A DNA stretch of 64,000 nt from Mycobacterium sp. 3519A (GTDB taxonomy: Bacteria; Actinomycetota; Actinomycetes; Mycobacteriales; Mycobacteriaceae), in assembly GCF_900240945.1 (NCBI RefSeq), contig NZ_OESG01000012.1, forward strand, positions 930,001 to 994,000, read 5' to 3'. How positions within the stretch are numbered: position 1 is the stretch's first letter; each line of letters begins with the position of its first letter. The notes below the pieces were generated by a model. The model had not been told where the DNA came from, ran no database searches, and saw nothing but the letters and a program-made list of their open reading frames with translations. The translations under genes were made by a program, and so were the position numbers. Below, piece after piece: positions 11,301-21,871 of the stretch.

Positions 11301-13419
11301 ACAGGCCGAGCAGTGATGGCACGAAGTGCATCGAGGTGATGCCTTCGTCGTGCAGCAGTTCGGTGAGGTAGCCGATGTCGCGTAGGCCGTCCGGCCGCGG
11401 AATGACAAGTCGGGCACCGCACGCCAGCATGCCGAAGATCTCGGCGATGGAGACGTCGAAGCTCGGCGAGGCCACCTGGAGCAACCGCTCGGACTCGTCG
11501 ATCCGGTATTCGTCGCGGAACCATTCGAAGAACTCGGCGACGGGCCGGTGCGACACCGGAACACCTTTGGGCAGCCCGGTGGAACCAGAGGTGTAGATCA
11601 GGTAGGCCGCGTTGTCCGGCCGCAGCGGACGCACGCGGTCGCTGTCGGTCGGGTTGTCGTCGCGGGCGTCGGTGTCGGTGACCGGTTCGCGCAGCACCAG
11701 TTTCGGGTCGGAATCGCCGAGGATGAAGTCGAGCCTGTCGTCGGGATAGGTCGGGTCGATCGGCAGGTAGACGGCGCCCGCCTTGAGGATGCCCAGCGCG
11801 GTGATGACCAGTTCCGGGGATTTGTCCAACAGCACGGCGACGCGGTCCTCGGTCCCGATACCCTGCCCGATCAGCCAGTGCGCGAAGCGGTTCGCCGCGG
11901 TGTTGACCTCGCGGTAGCTGTAGCGGCGGCCCTCGTAGACGATCGCGACGGCGTCGGGTGTCCTGTCGGCCTGCACCTCGACGAGCGCGGGCAGTGTGCG
12001 TGCTGGCACGTCGAACTCGTCCCCGGTACAGACGCGGTGCAGCCAGTCGGCGTCGTCGGCGCCCATCAGCGGCAGGTCACGCAGCGGTTGGTCCGGGTCC
12101 GCGACGGCGGCGTCCAACAGCACCGCGAAGTGGTCGAGGAGTTGGCGGACAAGCGGGGCGTCGAGGATCTCGGTGAGGTGTTCGGCCTCGACCTGCGCGC
12201 CGGAGTCGTCGAACTCCACCATGAAACCCAACGGCAGTTGGGTGTATTGGCCGCGCAGTTCGGCGCGCCGGCACGTCACGCCGGGCGGGCAGAAGCCGCC
12301 GCCGTCGGCTTCGCGGGCGCCGAAGCCGATCCTGGCCAGGCGTTCCACGCCGTGTCTGCGGTCGGGGTTGAGTTCGCGGACCACCCTGTCGAGGTTGACC
12401 CGCTGGTGCGCGAACGCGCCGACGGTGGTGTCGCGGGTGGCGTTAATCAATTCGCGGAAGGTCTGGGCAGGCCGGGGGCGCAACCGCAGGGCGACCGTGT
12501 TGCCGTAGTAGCCGATGCAGTCCTCGACACCGGCGTCGCGGTTGAGCACCGGCGTGGCGACCAGAAAATCGTCGGTGTGAGTGTATCGGTGCACCAGTGC
12601 GCCGAAGGCCGCCAGCAGCACCATGTACGGGGTGGCGCCCGCTTCGCGTGCCAGCGCCGCGGCGCGCTCGACGGTGCCGGCGGGCAGCCGCAGTGTGGTG
12701 CGCTGGGAACGCCAGTCGGTGGGCACAGTGGACCCGTTGGGTCCCGGAAGTTCCAGTGGTTCAGGGGGATTCGCGAGCACCGCGCGCCAGTATTCGATAT
12801 CGTCGTCGGCGGTGTCCGGACCGATCGTGTTGGCCGGCGCGGCAGGCGGTAGGTCCTCGCCGTGGTATGCGCGGGTGAGGTCGGCGAAGAAGATTCGCCA
12901 TGACCCGTCGTCCCAGGCGATGTGGTGGGCCACCAGGAGCATCACGTGTTCGGTGGCCGAGGTGCGGACCACGGTGATGCGCAGCGGCGCGTCGACGGTC
13001 AGGTCGAACGGCGTGCCGAACTCGCGTTGGGCCAGCACTTCCAGGCGCAGCGCGCGGGCGTGTTCGGCCAGGCCGGACAGGTCGTGCTCGGCCCAGCCCG
13101 GGGTGGCCTCGTCGTGGATGGTCAGTTGCGGCTCACCGTTTTCGTCGGCGCGGTAGGTGGTGCGTAACACGCTGTGCCGCCTGGCAACCGCGTTCACCGC
13201 GTCCTGCAGACGCCCGACGTCGAGATCGCCGGCGATCCGGTATGACACGCACACGTTGAGAAGCGCGCCGGTGGTATCGGCCTGCTGGACGAACCACATG
13301 CGGCGCTGTCCGTCCGACAGTTCGGTGGCCGCCTGTTCCGGCCGCTCGTCCCGACGCAGACCGCGTTCGTGCAGCCTGCGCCGCAGTAGTTCCAGCTTGA
13401 TGTCCATGGTGTCAGTCAC
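8377..13419 (-). CDS. mbtE: Mycobactin NRPS MbtE (C-A-PCP-C-A remnant-PCP)
   Basis: Peptide synthetase that adds the first lysine to the salicyl-oxazoline chain. Its 1680 residues match the M. tuberculosis size (about 1682). Order: condensation domain with [10 protein letters not shown] near residue 161; adenylation domain with [11 protein letters not shown] near 610, NFYGPTE and YRSGDLARR; carrier domain with LGGHSLLA near 996; second condensation domain with HHIAADHWS near 1178; a short adenylation-like fragment (about 1487-1557) keeping only [20 protein letters not shown] and [10 protein letters not shown]; and a second carrier with LGGDSILA near 1602. A full second adenylation domain is absent. 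The GTG at 13417-13419 overlaps mbtD by eight bases; ATG four codons later is an alternative. Confidence 0.96.
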   Translation of the reverse strand: MTDTMDIKLELLRRRLHERGLRRDERPEQAATELSDGQRRMWFVQQADTTGALLNVCVSYRIAGDLDVGRLQDAVNAVARRHSVLRTTYRADENGEPQLTIHDEATPGWAEHDLSGLAEHARALRLEVLAQREFGTPFDLTVDAPLRITVVRTSATEHVMLLVAHHIAWDDGSWRIFFADLTRAYHGEDLPPAAPANTIGPDTADDDIEYWRAVLANPPEPLELPGPNGSTVPTDWRSQRTTLRLPAGTVERAAALAREAGATPYMVLLAAFGALVHRYTHTDDFLVATPVLNRDAGVEDCIGYYGNTVALRLRPRPAQTFRELINATRDTTVGAFAHQRVNLDRVVRELNPDRRHGVERLARIGFGAREADGGGFCPPGVTCRRAELRGQYTQLPLGFMVEFDDSGAQVEAEHLTEILDAPLVRQLLDHFAVLLDAAVADPDQPLRDLPLMGADDADWLHRVCTGDEFDVPARTLPALVEVQADRTPDAVAIVYEGRRYSYREVNTAANRFAHWLIGQGIGTEDRVAVLLDKSPELVITALGILKAGAVYLPIDPTYPDDRLDFILGDSDPKLVLREPVTDTDARDDNPTDSDRVRPLRPDNAAYLIYTSGSTGLPKGVPVSHRPVAEFFEWFRDEYRIDESERLLQVASPSFDVSIAEIFGMLACGARLVIPRPDGLRDIGYLTELLHDEGITSMHFVPSLLGLFLSLPGVNQWRTLKRVPIGGEALPGETADKFHATFDALLHNFYGPTETVISASRYKVEGKQGNRIVPIGKPKINTQIHLLDAALRPVPVGVIGEIYIGGTHVARGYHHRPGLTAERFVADPFTRGRRLYRSGDLARRNADGDIEFVGRADEQVKIRGFRIELGEVAAAISVDPSVGQAVVVVSDLPNLGKSLVGYLTPAAEEVDVERIRARVAAALPDYMTPAGYVVLDEIPITAHGKIDRDALPIPQIVSDTAFREPAAGTERTLAELFAELLGRDPVGADDSFFDLGGHSLLATKLVAAIRSRCGVDLGVRDVFELGTVAQLAARIDDAAPADATRPRLVGTEHDGPCAMSASQLRTWFQYRIDGPSAVNNIPFAARLTGPCDVDALAAAVSDVVDRHEILRTTYREIDGVPNQVVNPPTGVPVRRAHGDDEDWLQSELDDERRHLFDLEHEPPVRAALLSTPQHHVLSLVVHHIAADHWSAGVLFTDLLTAYHARCAGRPPALAPLAVQYADYAAWQHALLDDDTGTVAAQRDYWTQQLKDMPHDVGLQPDFDRPSVPSGAGDSVEFTVDGHTRAKLADLTRELGITEFMLLQSAVAMLLHKAGEGDDIPLGTPVAGRTEAELDQLIGFFVNILVLRNDLRGNPTVREALRRARDMALQAYAHQDLPFDRMVDAVSPVRSLSRNPLFSVVVHVREALPTGRTVDSQTTFTALEPTFDVAHADLSLNFFATGDGYRGHVIYRPELYRRSTIERLTRWLGRVLDAIAADPDLTLREIQIGDPDENNRIADYSRGVTHVHVLDDHDQPVPVGVIGDVHYAGAAFEPPMYRSGQRARWTADGRLEFVGRTEQSAPPPKPADATPQTDTEKTLAAMLADVLGVGEVGRTDDFFELGGDSILAVQLAARARDAGLALTARMVFEHPAVHDLAVAVDEAGDVPAESDTHLEPMTASGLSSDELAAVTALWTSSHEGAP

Positions 13420-16291
13420 GCGTGGTGTCCACCTTCTCTTCGGTGTCGTGCGCGTCGAGGCGGGCGATCAACTCATCGCCGGTGATGCCGCCGAGCAGCG
13501 CGGCCAGCGGCACCGAGTTGCCGGTGGCGCGGCGCAACCGCTTGCGCAGATCGAGGGCGAGCAGCGAGTCCACGCCGAGGTCGAGTAGCGACGCGGAGAG
13601 GTCGATCGTGGCGGCGTCGCCGAGATTCAGCGCCGCGGCCAATTCGGCACGCACTCGCACCGTGGTGTCGACGCCCGATTCGGTTGTCGTTGTGGATGGT
13701 TCAGCGTTGTGTTGGCTGTCGAAGAAGGTCCGCAGCCGATCGCGGTCGGCCGCGATGATCACCGGGTCGATCGGGTGATCGCGCAGGCTCGCCTCGATCG
13801 CGGCATCCGGTGTCATCGGCAGCAGGCCGGAGCGTTCGATGCGGGTCACCTCGTCGGCGTCGATGATGCCCGCACCCCACAGCCCGTACTTGGCTGATAC
13901 GCACTGGCGCCCGTTGGCGCGCAGTTGGCCTGCCATCACGTCGAGCATCCGGTTGGCGGCCGAATACGCGGCGTGCCCGCGTCCGCCCCAGACGCCGGAC
14001 ACCGAGGAGCACACGAGGATTCGAGCATCGGGCCGCAGCGGCCACAGCTCGGTGATCCGGGCCAGGCCCACCACCTTGGCCGCAATCGTGTCGGTGAATG
14101 CGTCGGCGGTGACCGCATCGCCGGTGGCGAACGTCGCGGCGCCCGCCGCGTGGATCACTAACGTCGCGCCGTCGCCGCCGTGCTCGCGCCCGGCGGTGCG
14201 CACCTGATCGGCTGACGTGATGTCACATTGGACGGCCACCACGTCGGCTCCGTCGAATTCGCCGCCGCTGCGGCTGAGCAGCACGATGCGCCGCGCCCCT
14301 CGGGCAGCGAAGTAACGGGCGTAGTGCATGCCGACCGCTCCGCTCCCGCCGGTGATCACGACGTTGTCGAGAAGGCCCGAGTCCAGCGGCCACGGGTCGG
14401 CGGCGACGTCCTGCTCCGGCAGTGTCCTGACATAAAGCGTTGGCGCCGAATTGGTCTCGCGGATCGCAGCCTCGCTGTGCTGACCGAGTAGAGCGTCCAC
14501 GACGGCAGCGGTGTCGTCCCATGACGACAGATCCAGATGGCGGAACGTCTGGTCCGGATGCTCGAATCCGATGCTGCGGTGCATGGCCGCCAACGCGGCC
14601 TGCGCGGGCAACGCCACCGGCTCGGCGGGCCGCACGTGCTCGCCGCCGACGGTGAGGAGCCATACGTCGCGGCACGCCGGTCCGATGGCGCCGGGGTAGT
14701 CGAGCAGGCCGGCGCCGAGCAGTCCGGCGAGATCGGCGGCGGCGTGCTCGGGGTCGGGGTGATCGAGCAGCGGGGCGACCACGATCAGCATGTCGGCCGC
14801 CTGCGGGTCGACGAGGTGGACGTCGGGGCGCGCTCGGATGGCGTCGCGTAACCGGTCTCCGAGGCCGGCACGTGGACCGGGCAGTGCGGTCACCGCCGCC
14901 TGTCGCACCACCACCGGTACATCGAATTCCGGTTGAACGGACCACTTTTCGGCTTTGATCGTGAGGCCCGGCAGCGGCGGCAGCGGGTCCGGGGTGGCCC
15001 ACAGATGCACAGCGTGCATCGGCGCGTTGGGGAACCCGGGTAGCGGTCGTTGCGCAATGTCGACGAGGTCGACCCAGCGGTAGCCGGGGTCGCTGACCGC
15101 CACCGCGGCGATGTTGGCGGACAGCACATCGATCAGCGACTCGTCGCGCCGGCCGGAGCCGACCGCGACGGGTTCGTCGTCGCCGAGGAGGTCGCCGAGT
15201 GCGAACAGCAGCGCCGGGTGTGCCGACAACTCGACGAATGTGGTCGCGCCCTGCTCACGAGCCGCGGCCACCGCCCGGTCGAACCGCACCGTGTTGCGGA
15301 GGTTTTGGTACCAGTAGTCGGCGAATTCGGTTCCGGCGGGGACGACCGAGGCGGTCGCCGAACCGATGAACTGCACCGGAGCGTCGGCGAACGTCGCGCT
15401 CGGCAGCAAGCCGACGAGGGCGGCTTGCAGCGGGTCCCGCGCGCTGGTGTGCGCGGGGAAGCCGACGGGGATCTCGCGGGCGAAGCCGCCGGTGCCCGCC
15501 ACTTCACCGACCACCGCGGTGATCGCGTTCTGCTCCCCCGACACCACCACCGACGCGCCGGCGTTGACGACCGACAGTCCCAGCCAGCCAGCCGTTTCGG
15601 CGACCACCCGCTCGGCATCTGCCACCGGAATGCCGAGCACAGCCATGCCGTAGCGGCCGGTCAACCCGTCGACCACCCTGGCGCGGGCGCCCACGACCGC
15701 TGCCGCATCGGTGAGCGTGATCGCACCGGCCACGTAGGCCGCGGCTACCTCACCAAGGCTGTGGCCGACCGTGATGGCGGGTGCGATACCGCACGACTTC
15801 CACACCGCGGCCAGCCCAGCGGCGTGCGCGAACTGTGCTGCCTGGGTCTGAATCTGCCCGAAGTCGCCGTCGGAGGTGAGATACGGCAGCGGTGAATGGG
15901 CTCCGAATGCCTCGGCGCAGCGCTCGACTTCGGCGCGGTAGACCGGCAGTTGCCGGTAGGCCTCTGCGCCCATCGACGGCCACTGACTGCCTTGTCCAGG
16001 GAACACGAATACCGTTCGGGGCGCGCCGTTCTCCGACGAGCGGACCACCAACGGGTGATCGTCGCCCGCCGCGAGCGCGCGCAGACCGTCGGCGAGTTCG
16101 GCGACGCCGCGGGCCCGCACCACCGCGCGGTGGCGTCGCAGTCGCCGGGTGCGCAGCAATGTGGCCGCGACCGACTGCACGTCGGGTCCGCGGTCGAGGT
16201 ACCGAAGCATCGCCGCGGCATCCGCCGCGATCAGGTCCTCGGCGTGCGCGGTCAACAGCACGGGCGTGCGCCCGTCGGGAAACGCAGTCAT
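13412..16291 (-). CDS. mbtD: Mycobactin polyketide synthase MbtD (AT-KR-ACP)
   Basis: Second half of the split type I polyketide module that, with the ketosynthase MbtC, adds the beta-hydroxybutyrate unit of mycobactin. The 959-residue protein has an acyltransferase with the serine elbow [15 protein letters not shown] near residue 175. A ketoreductase follows with the nucleotide motif [16 protein letters not shown] near 647 and the catalytic Ser-Tyr-Asn set (CSSVSGVWG, then AAYSAANRM). The acyl carrier domain has [12 protein letters not shown] near 905. The reductase therefore looks active. ATG at 16289-16291 shares one base with the mbtC stop codon, so the two genes are translationally coupled. 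M. tuberculosis MbtD is slightly longer (about 1004 residues). Confidence 0.95.
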   Translation of the reverse strand: MTAFPDGRTPVLLTAHAEDLIAADAAAMLRYLDRGPDVQSVAATLLRTRRLRRHRAVVRARGVAELADGLRALAAGDDHPLVVRSSENGAPRTVFVFPGQGSQWPSMGAEAYRQLPVYRAEVERCAEAFGAHSPLPYLTSDGDFGQIQTQAAQFAHAAGLAAVWKSCGIAPAITVGHSLGEVAAAYVAGAITLTDAAAVVGARARVVDGLTGRYGMAVLGIPVADAERVVAETAGWLGLSVVNAGASVVVSGEQNAITAVVGEVAGTGGFAREIPVGFPAHTSARDPLQAALVGLLPSATFADAPVQFIGSATASVVPAGTEFADYWYQNLRNTVRFDRAVAAAREQGATTFVELSAHPALLFALGDLLGDDEPVAVGSGRRDESLIDVLSANIAAVAVSDPGYRWVDLVDIAQRPLPGFPNAPMHAVHLWATPDPLPPLPGLTIKAEKWSVQPEFDVPVVVRQAAVTALPGPRAGLGDRLRDAIRARPDVHLVDPQAADMLIVVAPLLDHPDPEHAAADLAGLLGAGLLDYPGAIGPACRDVWLLTVGGEHVRPAEPVALPAQAALAAMHRSIGFEHPDQTFRHLDLSSWDDTAAVVDALLGQHSEAAIRETNSAPTLYVRTLPEQDVAADPWPLDSGLLDNVVITGGSGAVGMHYARYFAARGARRIVLLSRSGGEFDGADVVAVQCDITSADQVRTAGREHGGDGATLVIHAAGAATFATGDAVTADAFTDTIAAKVVGLARITELWPLRPDARILVCSSVSGVWGGRGHAAYSAANRMLDVMAGQLRANGRQCVSAKYGLWGAGIIDADEVTRIERSGLLPMTPDAAIEASLRDHPIDPVIIAADRDRLRTFFDSQHNAEPSTTTTESGVDTTVRVRAELAAALNLGDAATIDLSASLLDLGVDSLLALDLRKRLRRATGNSVPLAALLGGITGDELIARLDAHDTEEKVDTTRD

Positions 16292-17601
16292 CACGCAGCC
16301 TGATCCTCGGCGGGCATCGAAACGATCACGTGGGCATTGGTGCCGCTCATTCCGAACGCGGAGACCGCGGCAACGCGGTGGCCGTCGCGGGCAGGCCATG
16401 GTGTCAGCGCGGCGGCGGCCCGCAGACCCTGGCTGTCCCAGTCGATTTCGCCGCTCAGCTGGTCCAGGTGCAGGCTCGCGGGGACGGCCCCGTGTTCGGC
16501 GGAGACCAGCACCTTGGCCAGTCCGAGCGCCCCCGCGGCGGCCTGCGAGTGGCCGACGTTGGACTTCACCGATCCGAGCAGCGCCCCGGCACCGGGCTCT
16601 GTCGCTCCGTATGTGGCGGCCAGCGAGTGCAGTTCGGTGCGGTCGCCGAGTGTGGTGCCGGTGCCGTGACCCTCGACCATGCCGACCTCATCCGGTCGCA
16701 CACCCGCGGCGTCGATGGCCCGCTGGAACAGCCGTGTCTGCGCTGGCCCGCTCGGCGCGGTCAGGCCGGCGGTGCGGCCGTCCTGATTGACGCATGTCGC
16801 ACGCACCTCGGCCAGCACCCGGCGTCCGTCACGAAGTGCCGCCGACCGACGCTGGAGGACGAACATCCCTGCGCCCTCGGCCCACACCGTGCCGCTGGCC
16901 TGTGCGCTGTACGGTCTGCAGTGTCCGTCGTCGGACAGTGCGTGCTGTTTGGAGAACTCGACGAAGAAGCCCGGCGAGCCCATCACGCAGACGCCACCGG
17001 CGAGCGCCATATCGCAGTCGCCTCCCCGGAGCGCCTGTACGGCGACGTGGAAGGCGGCCAGCGCCGATGCGCACGACGAGTCGATGGTCATCGCGGGGCC
17101 TGCCAACCCGAGCGTGTAGGCGATCCGTCCGGAGATCACCCCGAGCGCGGTGCCCGTGATCAAATGCCCCGAGTGGCCCGAGAACTCGGCGAGATCTGGA
17201 CCGTAGCCGGTGATCGAGGCACCGACATAGCAGCCGACGTCGTGACCCGCGAGGTCGTCGGGATTGATGGCGCTGTTCTCGAGCGCACGCCAGGCCACCC
17301 GCATCGCCACTCGCTGCTGCGGATCCATGGCCACCGCCTCGCGCGGCGAGATGCCGAAGAACACCGGATCGAATGTCGCTGCCCCGGTGAGGAATCCGCC
17401 GAGGTCGTGGATGCGTTTGAAGCCGTCGCGCCGTGACCCGTCGAGCAGCTCGCGTACGGACCAGCCGCGGTCGGTCGGGAACGGCCCAAGCGCCTCGTGC
17501 TGTCGGGACAGCAACGACCAGTACGCGTCGGCGGTGTCCACGCCGCCGGGCGCCTCCAGCGCCATGCCGACGATGACGATCGGATCGTCACGCTCATCCA
17601 T
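16291..17601 (-). CDS. mbtC: Mycobactin ketosynthase MbtC
   Basis: Stand-alone beta-ketoacyl synthase that performs the decarboxylative condensation for MbtD, extending the peptide chain with malonyl. The protein has 436 residues, close to the M. tuberculosis protein (about 444). The catalytic triad is visible: Cys in DSSCASALAAFH near residue 172, His in EGHGTGTTLGDRTE near 310, and His in KSNVGHSQAAAG near 348. It opens with DPIVIVGMALEAPGGVDT, the standard modular KS start. The start overlaps the mbtT stop by eight bases. KS and AT-KR-ACP being encoded by separate genes is the normal arrangement in mycobacteria. Confidence 0.96.
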   Translation of the reverse strand: MDERDDPIVIVGMALEAPGGVDTADAYWSLLSRQHEALGPFPTDRGWSVRELLDGSRRDGFKRIHDLGGFLTGAATFDPVFFGISPREAVAMDPQQRVAMRVAWRALENSAINPDDLAGHDVGCYVGASITGYGPDLAEFSGHSGHLITGTALGVISGRIAYTLGLAGPAMTIDSSCASALAAFHVAVQALRGGDCDMALAGGVCVMGSPGFFVEFSKQHALSDDGHCRPYSAQASGTVWAEGAGMFVLQRRSAALRDGRRVLAEVRATCVNQDGRTAGLTAPSGPAQTRLFQRAIDAAGVRPDEVGMVEGHGTGTTLGDRTELHSLAATYGATEPGAGALLGSVKSNVGHSQAAAGALGLAKVLVSAEHGAVPASLHLDQLSGEIDWDSQGLRAAAALTPWPARDGHRVAAVSAFGMSGTNAHVIVSMPAEDQAA

Positions 17602-18340
17602 TGACCAACTCCGCGACCGCGCTGGTGTGTTCGTCCAGATAGAAGTGGCCGCCGTCGAACATCAGCAGCGTGAACGCGTTCGTGGTGTGGGTCTCCCAGC
17701 GCTGCAACATGTTCCGGTCCACCCGATGGTCGTGGCTGCCGCCGAGCACATGGATGTCGGCGCGGATCCGGGTGTCGGCGTCGCACGAGTACCGGTTGAA
17801 CGCCTGATAGTCGGCCTTGACTGCGCGCAGCAGCAGGTCGACGAAGTCCTCGTCGGCGAGCAACCGTGGGTCGGTGCCGCCGAGGTCGACCATGTCGGCG
17901 AGCACCTCCCGATCGCTGGTCGGGAGCGGCGGCGACGCCGCAACGGTTGCGGGTGCCTGGCTGGCCGACACCCACAGTTCGCGTATGTCGACCCCGTGGC
18001 GTTCGGCCACCCTGGCGAACTCGAACGCCACGACGGCGCCCATGCAGTGTCCGAACAGGCGCAGCGCGCCGAGGTGGCCCCAGTCGCCCGCCTCGAACAA
18101 GCTCGCCGCGAGAGCCTCCACCGTGTCCGGCGCCGGGTGCGTCAGGCGGTCGGCACGCTGTGGATACTGCACCACGTAGGCGTCGACGCCCTTGCCCGCC
18201 ATCGCCGTTGCCAGCGGCCGATACGCCGCCGCGGCACCGCCGGCGTGCGGAAAGACCACCGTGGCACCGCCGGGCCTGCCAGCGAACCGCTTGATCCACG
18301 GCGCGAAGTTCAGTTGTGTGCGTTCGTCGATCGATGTCAT
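17594..18340 (-). CDS. mbtT: Type II thioesterase MbtT with Cys in the nucleophile position
   Basis: Alpha/beta-hydrolase thioesterase of the editing type found beside NRPS/PKS systems, which removes stalled or wrong acyl groups from carrier domains. The protein has 248 residues. The oxyanion region FPHAGGAAAAY lies near residue 30. The nucleophile elbow reads FGHCMGA (about residue 97) rather than the usual GHSMG; the codon is TGC. The remaining triad candidates are Asp in GGSHDHRV and His in DGGHFYLDE. The start ATG overlaps the mbtB stop as ATGA. In M. tuberculosis, as I recall, this activity is joined to MbtB, whereas rapid growers have a separate mbtT. Whether Cys acts as the nucleophile is inferred. 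Confidence 0.88.
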   Translation of the reverse strand: MTSIDERTQLNFAPWIKRFAGRPGGATVVFPHAGGAAAAYRPLATAMAGKGVDAYVVQYPQRADRLTHPAPDTVEALAASLFEAGDWGHLGALRLFGHCMGAVVAFEFARVAERHGVDIRELWVSASQAPATVAASPPLPTSDREVLADMVDLGGTDPRLLADEDFVDLLLRAVKADYQAFNRYSCDADTRIRADIHVLGGSHDHRVDRNMLQRWETHTTNAFTLLMFDGGHFYLDEHTSAVAELVNG

Positions 18341-21300
18341 GAAGTTCTCGTGGTTTCGAGCGCGGACAGCACATCGGCTTCGTGCATGCCCGCGACTTCC
18401 AGATACAGTTCGGCCACGTGCTCGAGGCGGTCGCTGTCCGGTTCACGCTCGGTGAGTCGGGCGGCCAGTGCCGCGACGGTGCGGGTGGCGAAGACGTCGG
18501 CGACCATCACCGTCGGCGTGTCCAGCCAGTTCCTGATGCGCGCGACCGCGGTGGTCGCCAGCACGGAATCGCCGCCCAGTTCGAAGAAGTCGTCGTCGGC
18601 GGCCACCGCTGCGGCGCCCACCAGATCGGCGACGATGGCTGCCAGTGCCGACTCCAGCGGCGTCGACGGGGCGCGGCGGCGGCCTGCACCGGTGGTGACA
18701 CGCTCGGCCAACATTTGCGCGACGGCTCGACGGTCGGTCTTACCGCCGATCGTGAACGGAATGCGCTCGACGATCTCGAAGTGGCGCGGAATCATATGCG
18801 CGGGAAGAAGTTCGGCGACGCCGTCGCGCAGCGCCTCGACGGTCAGCGCCGCGCCGTCGACACCGACCACTGCGGCCAACATGTCGCCTGCACGTTCGCC
18901 GGACGCAGGCACGACCGCCGCCACCGCCGCGCGGACACCGGGCAACCGTTGCAGGGCGGCCTCGACCTCGCCGAGTTCGATCCGGTATCCGCTGATCTTG
19001 ACCCGGTGATCGGCGCGGCCGACGAACTCGAGGGTGCCGTCCGGCCGGTATCTCGCCAGGTCCCCGGTGCGGTACCAGGTGCGGCCGAGATACGGGACGA
19101 ACCGGTCGGCGGTCAGATCTGGACGGCCGCGGTAGCCGCTGGCGATGCCGCGCCCGGCGATCCACAGTTCGCCAGGTACCCAGTCGGGACAGTCCGCCCC
19201 ATACGAATTCACCACGCGGCAGGCGTTATTGGTGAACGGTTTGCCGTACGGCACCGCTGTCCAGTCCGCGGGTAGCGCACGCGCCTCGAACAACGTGGCG
19301 TGCACCGCGGTCTCGGTGGCGCCGCCGAGTCCCGCCAGCCGGACACCGGGAGCCTGGGCCTGCAGTCGGCGCACCATCGACGTGCGGACCCAGTCGCCGC
19401 CGGTCGGCACGGCGCGCACGGATTGCAGTCGCCCCTCACCGACCTCGACGAGCATTTCCAGCCAGCCAGGAAGGAAGTTCAGCACGGTGACGCGGTGAGT
19501 GGCGATCTGCTGGGCCCAGTGATCGGGGTCGCGGCGGTATGTCTCGTCGACGACGACGATCGTGCCGCCCGCAGTCAAGGTGCCGAACACGTCGAGGACG
19601 GAAAGGTCGCACTCCAGGTGTGACAGGGCCAACGCGCGGTCGTCGGGCCCGATGCCGAAATGACCGTTGAGGAACTCGATGGTGTTCATCGCCGCGTCGT
19701 GGGTGACCTCGACGCCCTTGGGCTCGCCTGTCGAGCCGGAAGTGAACAGCACGTAGGCCAGCTCGTGGGGATCAGTTGCAGGCGGCGCGAATTCGGTTTC
19801 TCGCCGGCCGACCCGGAGCGCTTCGGTGATGGTCAGCGCGGGCAGGCTGGTCGGCGGTTGCAGGTCCCCGCACACCAGGGCCATCCTGACGCCGCCGGTC
19901 GTGACGATGCGCGCGGCGCGTTCGGCGGGATGGTCGACGCCGATCGGCAGATAGATCGCGCCCGCGGTGAGGATGCCGCACATCGCGACGATCTGGTCGG
20001 CGCACTTGGGACCCAACACCGCGACGGTGTCGCCGGGCTTGATGCCTGCGACATGCAGTGCCGCCGCGACGGCGTGGACCTGTTCACACAGTTCGGCGTA
20101 GGTGCGCTGACCTGACGAGCCGATCACCGCCAACGCGTCGGGACGGGCCGCCGCCGACGCGAACAATCCGCTGTGCAGCGAATTCCCGCTGGGTGCAGCG
20201 GTTTTGCCGTTGTCGGCGTCCCTGATGGCGCGTTCGGCGTCGGTGATCAGCGGTGCGCGCTGGCCTTCCCAGGCGATGTCGTCGAACGCCAATCGGCGCA
20301 GTTCGTCGATGTGTCGTTCGAACATCGCGTCGATGACGCCGGGCCGGAAGGCGTCCTCGCGGACGTCCCAGTTGACCAGGATGCCACCGTCGAATTCGGT
20401 GACCTGCGCGTCGAGCAGCACCTGCGGGCCTTGTGAGTTGATCCACACCGGCGTGCCGAACGCGTCGGTCACCGACGCGGCGAACAACTCGCCGAGACCG
20501 AGTGCACTGGTGAACACGACCGGCGCGAGCACCTGTGTGCCGCGGTGGCGGCTGAGGTCACGCAGCACGGAAAGACCCGGGTAGCTCGCATGCGCCGCGG
20601 CGGCGCGGAAGGCGTGCTGGAGGGCGTGTGATCGCGCGGTCGCGGTCGTCGCGGCGGTGAGGTCGACATCGAGCAGGACCGAGGAGGTGAAATCCCCGAC
20701 CAGGCGGTCGACGTCGGGATGTCGTTGCTCACGACCGAACATCGGCACGTTGAGCAGAAAGCGCGGTTCCGCGGACCAGCCCGCCAATGCGTCGGAGAAC
20801 GAGGCGGCAAGCGCCATCGCAGGCGTCACCCCGCGTCGGCGGGCCGCGGTGAACAGCGCGTCCCGGATGTCGGGGTCGAACCAGTGCCAGCGCCGGGTGG
20901 TGTGGCACGGATCCGCTTGCTCGACAAGGGGAATCACCGGCAGCCGCGGCGGATCCGGCAGTTCCGGTATCCGCTCCGACCACCACTGCTTGTCGACGGC
21001 GGCGGAGGCCGGCGGCGACGTCACGGCTCGCCGGTAGTCCCGATAGGTGTAGCCAAGGGGCGGCAACTGCTGACCGCCGTAGAGTGCGGCGAGGTCGGAC
21101 ATCAGCGTGCGGTAACTCATCGCATCGGCGGCCTGCATGTCGAGGTCGACATGCAGTCTGGTCCGCCCGCTGGGCAGCAGCGACAGCGTGAGCTCGAAGA
21201 CCTGACCGTCGAGTTGTTGATGCGACTTGGTGCGCCGCGTAGCGGTGAGCCGATCGGTGACCTCATCGTCGGTCAGATCACTGAGATCGTCGACGCTGAC

Positions 21301-21813
21301 GGGATAGCGGGCCGTCGCGGGGCCGATGCGCTGGGTGCCGTCGGGCAGGAACTGGACCCGCAGCATCGGGTGGCGCTCGGCCAGCGCCGTGGCAGCCCGC
21401 GCGAGCCGCTCGGGATCGACTGCGGCGCCGTCGAATTCGACGTACAGGTGCCCGGCGACCCCACCGAGGTGCTGATCGCCTTCGCGGCCCACCCACATCG
21501 CGTGTTGCATCGGCGCGAGTGGAAACGGGTCGTCCGAATCATCCTGCGCTGCAGTGGCTTCCGGCGGCTGGTCGGTGACCGTGGCGGTGCCGACGAGCCC
21601 GGACCAGGCGCGCACGGATGGCTCGGCGGCCAAGGTCGCGAAGTCGATGTCGACGCCACGCCTGCGCCACCGCCCGGCCAGCGACATCATCCGGATGGAA
21701 TCCAGGCCCTGACTGATCAGGTCGCCGTCGGGATCGACGTCATCGGGGCTGATACCGAGAAGTTCGGCGACCTCTTCACGGATGGTCTGCGAATCCGCAG
21801 CCGCAACACGCAC
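18337..21813 (-). CDS. mbtB: Mycobactin NRPS MbtB (ArCP-Cy-A-PCP)
   Basis: First synthetase of the line: its aryl carrier domain receives salicylate from MbtA, and its cyclisation domain condenses it with serine or threonine to form the phenyloxazoline ring. The protein has 1158 residues. The ArCP has GLDSIRMM with the phosphopantetheine serine near 39. The Cy domain shows the DxxxxDxxS motif as DMQAADAMS (Asp225, Asp230, Ser233). The adenylation domain has FTSGSTGEPKG near 691 and YRTGDLARYRPDG. The carrier has LGGDSVLATTA near 1080. It lacks a C-terminal thioesterase, supplied instead by the next gene. The GTG start at 21811-21813 follows GGAGGG, and the promoter region holds two iron boxes, so iron should repress it through IdeR. 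Confidence 0.95.
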   Translation of the reverse strand: MRVAAADSQTIREEVAELLGISPDDVDPDGDLISQGLDSIRMMSLAGRWRRRGVDIDFATLAAEPSVRAWSGLVGTATVTDQPPEATAAQDDSDDPFPLAPMQHAMWVGREGDQHLGGVAGHLYVEFDGAAVDPERLARAATALAERHPMLRVQFLPDGTQRIGPATARYPVSVDDLSDLTDDEVTDRLTATRRTKSHQQLDGQVFELTLSLLPSGRTRLHVDLDMQAADAMSYRTLMSDLAALYGGQQLPPLGYTYRDYRRAVTSPPASAAVDKQWWSERIPELPDPPRLPVIPLVEQADPCHTTRRWHWFDPDIRDALFTAARRRGVTPAMALAASFSDALAGWSAEPRFLLNVPMFGREQRHPDVDRLVGDFTSSVLLDVDLTAATTATARSHALQHAFRAAAAHASYPGLSVLRDLSRHRGTQVLAPVVFTSALGLGELFAASVTDAFGTPVWINSQGPQVLLDAQVTEFDGGILVNWDVREDAFRPGVIDAMFERHIDELRRLAFDDIAWEGQRAPLITDAERAIRDADNGKTAAPSGNSLHSGLFASAAARPDALAVIGSSGQRTYAELCEQVHAVAAALHVAGIKPGDTVAVLGPKCADQIVAMCGILTAGAIYLPIGVDHPAERAARIVTTGGVRMALVCGDLQPPTSLPALTITEALRVGRRETEFAPPATDPHELAYVLFTSGSTGEPKGVEVTHDAAMNTIEFLNGHFGIGPDDRALALSHLECDLSVLDVFGTLTAGGTIVVVDETYRRDPDHWAQQIATHRVTVLNFLPGWLEMLVEVGEGRLQSVRAVPTGGDWVRTSMVRRLQAQAPGVRLAGLGGATETAVHATLFEARALPADWTAVPYGKPFTNNACRVVNSYGADCPDWVPGELWIAGRGIASGYRGRPDLTADRFVPYLGRTWYRTGDLARYRPDGTLEFVGRADHRVKISGYRIELGEVEAALQRLPGVRAAVAAVVPASGERAGDMLAAVVGVDGAALTVEALRDGVAELLPAHMIPRHFEIVERIPFTIGGKTDRRAVAQMLAERVTTGAGRRRAPSTPLESALAAIVADLVGAAAVAADDDFFELGGDSVLATTAVARIRNWLDTPTVMVADVFATRTVAALAARLTEREPDSDRLEHVAELYLEVAGMHEADVLSALETTRTS

Positions 21814-21823
21814 AAGCCCTCCA

Positions 21824-21842
21824 TATGGTTAGCCTCGCCTTA
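21824..21842. promoter_or_regulatory. IdeR-type iron box 1, mbtB/mbtA intergenic region
   Basis: The plus-strand 19-mer TATGGTTAGCCTCGCCTTA matches the IdeR palindrome TTAGGTTAGSCTAACCTAA at 14 of 19 positions. It lies 11 bp upstream of the mbtB start codon, between the divergent mbtB and mbtA. By analogy with M. tuberculosis, iron-loaded IdeR bound here would repress both operons. Confidence 0.8.
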
Positions 21843-21843
21843 G

Positions 21844-21862
21844 TTTGTGGAGGCTACCCTAT
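21844..21862. promoter_or_regulatory. IdeR-type iron box 2, adjacent to box 1
   Basis: The 19-mer beginning at 21844 contains AGGCTA-N-CCTA and matches the IdeR consensus at 13 of 19 positions, with a weaker left half. It starts one base after box 1, so the two sites are 20 bp apart centre to centre, about two helical turns. That spacing would suit two IdeR dimer pairs binding side by side. It also overlaps the region expected for the mbtA promoter. Confidence 0.72.
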
Positions 21863-21871
21863 ATTCGAGCC

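Noticed and set aside
21845..21871. Upstream start for mbtA adding nine residues
   Set aside because: It would translate across iron box 2 and the promoter region; GTG at 21872 fits the family N-terminus better.
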